DNA of 33,260 nucleotides from Suillus spraguei (lineage: Eukaryota; Basidiomycota; Agaricomycetes; Boletales; Suillaceae), in assembly GCA_016800925.1 (NCBI GenBank), contig JABCPU010000643.1, forward strand, positions 1 through 33,260. The letters run 5' to 3'. Below the pieces are notes generated by a model. It was not told the origin of the DNA. It searched no databases and saw only the letters and a program-made list of their open reading frames with translations. The position numbers and the translations under genes were made by a program. Below are positions 29,549 to 33,260 of this stretch, one piece after another (the stretch's first letter is position 1; each line of letters begins with the position of its first letter).

Positions 29549-32500
29549 CGAAGAATCTGTGCCTTCGTTGATCCCAACAGAGGATGATGACCAATTCAAT
29601 ACCATGCAAGATGTCTGGCACGCGCCAGAAGTGCGAGAAATTTCTTCCTACGAGCTTGGAGAAGGAGAGTTCCTTGTCGAGTATGATACCGATGGAGTTA
29701 GCATGAGGATCATAGAGGAAGTATCCATGGATACACCTTTGATAGGTGATGGAACTTCCCAATTTGATCAATCCTCTAACTACTCCACCATCCTCTTCCT
29801 CCTCCAAATATAGTAACAAAGCTCAGGAATTCGCCACGGAAGAGAAGGAAAAGAAAAAGAAGTCCTTCGAAGAATTGGTCCCGGATTATTTGCACGACTT
29901 TGCAGACATCTTTGCTAAAGACGGATTGAACAAACTACCCCCCGAACGCCCTGGTATAGATCATCGGATCGATACTAAACCCGGTTTTATCCCTCGTACA
30001 TCTAAGGTTTACCCGCTATCGGAAAAAGAACGCGATGCTGTCAAAACGTTTATCGATGAAAACGTTGCGAAAGGTTTCATCTCAGAATCGAAGTCACCTC
30101 AAGCAGTGGCTTCTTCTTTGTGGGAAAGAAGAGCAGAGAATTGCTCCCTGTCAAGATTATCGCTACATCAATGATTGGACAGTCAAGAATGCTTACCGCT
30201 CCCACTCCTATCTCCCTTGTCGCACGCTTCATAACGCCAGTTCTTTACGAAAATGGATATTCCGGTCCGGCTATAACAACATTCGCATCCATCCTGATGA
30301 TCGGTGGAAAGCTGCTTTTACACGGAATTCGGCCTCTTTGAACCGAATGTCATGTTCTTTGGCCTCTGCAATTCCCCTGCAACTTTTCAAGCATACATGA
30401 ACCGCACCTTCAACAGGAAATCAATGAAGGATGGATGGTCATTTACATGGATGATATCCTAATTTTCTCTACAACAATGGTGGAACACCGTGAACGAACC
30501 AGACGGGTTTTGATGAAAATATGAAAGGAACACTTGTTCCTGAAACCGGAGAAATGTACCTTTGATGCAGAAGAAGTGGAATACCTCGGAATGATAATTC
30601 GCCCCGGACAAGTTGCTATGGACACAGCCAAAACCAAGGGATCTCCGAATGGCCAGTCCCAAAATCTGTAAAAGACGTTCGGTCATTCCTCGGCTTTTGC
30701 AACTTTTACCGCACATTCATTTCCCACTATTCGACATCGCTCGACCCTTATTGATTTAACAAAGAAAGATAAGGCCTTTGAATGGTCAACTGAATGTATG
30801 GACACCTTTGAAGAACTGAAACAACGCTTCACATCCCAACCGGTACTTCATAACCCCGATCCTTCCCGACAATTTGCCATTGCGACTGACGCTTCACTTG
30901 TAGCAACTGGCGGAGTTCTCCTGCAGACTGATGAGAATGGTGTTTATCACCCTGTGCATATCTCTCACAGTCTTTGAACCCTGCAGAACGCAATTATCAG
31001 ATCTTTGATCGGGAACTCCTTGCCATGATCCGGGCATTGAACAAATGGCGTCACTATCTTGAAGGAACCCACACCCCGTCCTGGTATTCACCGACCACAA
31101 GAACCTTCTGTACTTTAGAAGTGCACAGAAGCTCACCCGTCGCCAAGCACATTGGCAATTGATTTTGTCTACTATGACATTGAACTGCATCACGTTGCAG
31201 GTACTAAATTGCAGTACCTGATGCATATCTCGCCGGCCCGACTACGATTCTGGTAAAGACGATAACGAAGACCAGACTCTCCTCCCTGATGCTCTGTTCA
31301 TTCGTCTTATTGACACGACTTGAAGGATGTACTGTCATCCTCTGACCCCTCGACGACCCTGTCTTCAAAACAGCATCTGATGCCCTCTGATGGCGTGTGC
31401 CTTCCCCCATGAAGTCGGCACTTTCCGATTGGAAGATTGAGGAGAACGTCCTCTATTTTAAAAATGCGCCTATATTCCCCGGCGCATCGTCCGATATCCT
31501 GAAAAGTATCATGATCATCCTACCGCGGGTCATCCCCGGTAGATTCAAAACTGAAGAACTCGTTAAACGGGAAGCCTGGTGGCCTGCTATGGGCTCTTAT
31601 ATTCGGAAATACGTTGAGGGTTGCGCCCTTTGTCAGCAAATGAAAGCGGATACTCATCCTGTTCGACCCCCCTCACCCTATTCCTCTCGGCTGTTCGCCC
31701 TTCTCCAGGTCTCTGTTGATCTTATCACTGACCTCCCTTCTCTGGAGGCTTTGACAGTATCATGGTCGTGGTAGACCATGGCCTTACGAAGGGGGTAATT
31801 ATTATCCCTTGTTTGAAAACCATCACTTCAGAAGGTGTGGCTAAGCTATTTTTAAAACATGTTTACCGACGATTTGGACTCCATGACAAAGTTATCTCGG
31901 ATCGAGGACCGCAATTCCTATCTCGCTTCTCAAAGGAACTTGCCCGACTTCTCGACTACGTCATCGCTCCATCCACGGCTTACCACCCCAGACTGATGGT
32001 CAAACTGAAAGGCTAATCAAGAACTTGAAACATACCGCATCTATTGCCGCAACAACCCCGAAGATTGGGTAGAACACCTACCAATCGCCGAATTCGTCCA
32101 CAACCACCGAAAACATGATGCAAGGAATGCATCACCCTTCTATTTGATGATGGGATATGAACCACGCGCTATCCCCATCTTATCCCTGATTCATCCGTCC
32201 CCGCAGCAGAAGATCGAGTACGATCTCTGCAGAAGATAAGAGAAGAAGCAATCGCCTGTCATAACATTGCAATGCAGACAATGGCCGAACGATCCCGAGG
32301 AGATAAGTACACCCATGGAAGATCGGAGATAAGGTTTGGCTATCTGCCGCTAATCTTAGACTCAAACTCCCATCAAGGAAACTCGCCCAAACGATACGGA
32401 CCTTTCCCGATCATCGATGTCTTATCTCCCATCACGTTCACACTCAAACTCCCTCCGCAGGAAAATCCATCCCACGTTCCACGCTTCTGTCTTATCATCC

Positions 32501-32720
32501 TATAGCGAAACAGACGTACACGGCCGAACTTCCCCGAACCACCACCTGACATCATCGAAGAAGAAGAAGAATATGAAGTAAAGCAATTCTTTCTCACAAA
32601 GGAACCGGCAATCGCCGACGTATCTTGTTTCCTGGAAAGGATATTCATCGGGAGATAACGAATGGCTCCCAGAAAAGAACTTGAAGAACTCCGCTCGAAT
32701 CTTGAATGCTTATAAGAAGC
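29549..32720 (+). pseudogene. pol: RT, RNase H, integrase and chromodomain of copy C, with several frame breaks
   Basis: RT starts near 29880 (FEELVPDYLHDFADIFAK) and has the catalytic YMDD at 30444-30455, then [12 protein letters not shown]. RNase H follows ([20 protein letters not shown], about 30870, catalytic Asp intact). Integrase has CALCQQMK of the zinc site, [22 protein letters not shown] and YHP at the D, D and E region (31650-32020). A GPF-like word (RYGPFPIIDVLSPITFTLKL) leads to a C-terminal chromodomain at about 32558-32718: [35 protein letters not shown]. Chromodomains direct integration to modified chromatin in this clade. At least eight single-base frame changes separate these blocks (near 30110, 30350, 30525, 30640, 30955, 31215, 31490, 31995, 32625). 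Confidence 0.85.
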
Positions 32721-32785
32721 AACACGCCCTCTGATTATCCTTCAGTCAATCAACTCGCACTAGCACTTGATCAACTACCATTGAA

Positions 32786-33233
32786 ATGTCTTTCCCCACT
32801 GCCTACATCACACCCCGTCATGCTGCCACCAATGACTCCGACTCTGAAGCTGAACAATACGGAACCCTTACCGCAGAAATCGACAACCCTCCTACATCGA
32901 AGCCGCCATCCTCTGCGAGGGACACCCTCGAAATCGAAAGAATTCACTGAAAGAGGTGCTTTCCCCGCACTCTCATTGTCAACATTATCGCACCGCAGCC
33001 CTTATTGAAGTTATCGCCAAAGAACAACAGAATTACACTCCGTCACCGCTTCCTTCATCTTCAAAAACGCATTTGTGCTTACGCTATGTTGCTTTTCCCA
33101 ATTCTTTAAGAATGATGTTGAAGAAGCTATTCACATCATTGCCGAACGTCGAGCAGGCGTGCTCGACCTCCCTCTCCGCCGAAAATACGCCACTTCCTAT
33201 TCCAGCACCCGCTTCTTTGCGCATGTATTCTAG
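32786..33233 (+). CDS. Candidate additional ORF downstream of pol in copy C
   Basis: After the chromodomain and a stop, a new ATG at 32786 opens MSFPTAYITPRHAATNDSDS followed by an acidic stretch (EAEQYGTLTAEIDNPPTSKP). With two or three single-base corrections the reading continues through IEVIAKEQQNY and NDVEEAIHIIAERRAG to STRFFAHVF and a TAG at 33231. Composition is protein-like and codon structure holds outside the frame breaks. I recognise no domain. It could be an accessory gene of the retroelement, a captured gene, or the remains of another element inserted after pol. Confidence 0.4.
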
Positions 33234-33260
33234 TCTTGACGCCTTTGCTGGCTTATGCAC

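Larger units (their letters stand above)
27174..33260 (+). mobile_element. Chromovirus copy C (Ty3/gypsy), 3' end outside the window
   Basis: The 5' LTR, self-priming site, gag, pol (protease, RT, RNase H, integrase), chromodomain and a further candidate ORF are in standard Ty3/gypsy order. Compared with copy A it keeps the RT core and has no inserted LTR, but pol has several frame breaks. The left flank is CTCGA (27169-27173), inside the right arm of the inverted repeat; the matching duplication should follow the 3' LTR beyond 33260. Confidence 0.85.

Overview
This window looks like transposon-rich DNA from a mushroom-forming fungus (Agaricomycetes). The evidence is a KDZ transposase with its CxC2 cysteine cluster, a TET/JBP-like oxygenase beside it, genes with many 42-66 bp introns, and Ty3/gypsy chromodomain retroelements. 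I see no ordinary single-copy host gene, rRNA or tRNA. All family names come from reading translations; no database search was possible.

Layout, left to right. (1) 1-1431 (-): a broken gene for a cysteine-rich protein, split by a solo LTR (181-945, flanked by GATGC). (2) 2373-7573 (+): a decayed chromovirus, copy A, with a 5' LTR, broken gag and pol, a second solo LTR in the protease (3925-5363), and no reverse-transcriptase core. (3) 7574-23131: a roughly 15.6-kb unit with imperfect 0.95-1.08 kb terminal inverted repeats. I read it as one composite KDZ DNA transposon. Inside are a Zn-cysteine-cluster gene (-), a duplicated small ORF (+), a basic protein of an Agaricomycete hypothetical family (-), the KDZ transposase (+), a small coiled-coil ORF (+) and a TET/JBP-like dioxygenase (-), set among minisatellites. 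(4) 23132-25050 (-): a gag-like gene of a third retroelement family, with a tRNA-type primer site. (5) 25323-27173: a large inverted repeat whose left arm holds a solo LTR (25753-26383, flanked by CTTGC). (6) 27174-33260 (+): a second chromovirus, copy C, with LTR, gag, pol and chromodomain, plus a candidate extra ORF after pol. Its 3' LTR lies outside the window.

How the parts fit. The KDZ transposase would move the unit by acting on the long inverted repeats, which carry about ten regularly spaced GGTGGGCC-type motifs. The TET/JBP-like enzyme would oxidise modified bases (5-methylcytosine in characterised relatives). Linkage of TET/JBP genes to KDZ transposons in basidiomycetes is established (Iyer and colleagues, 2014); the precise arrangement here is the part worth studying. 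The chromoviruses appear to self-prime reverse transcription as Tf1 does: an 11-nt sequence 34 nt downstream of a TATA box in every LTR is the exact complement of the primer site just after the LTR.

Caveat: nearly every long gene needs single-base frame corrections, several of them in G-runs. This may be real decay, consensus errors in a long-read assembly, or both.
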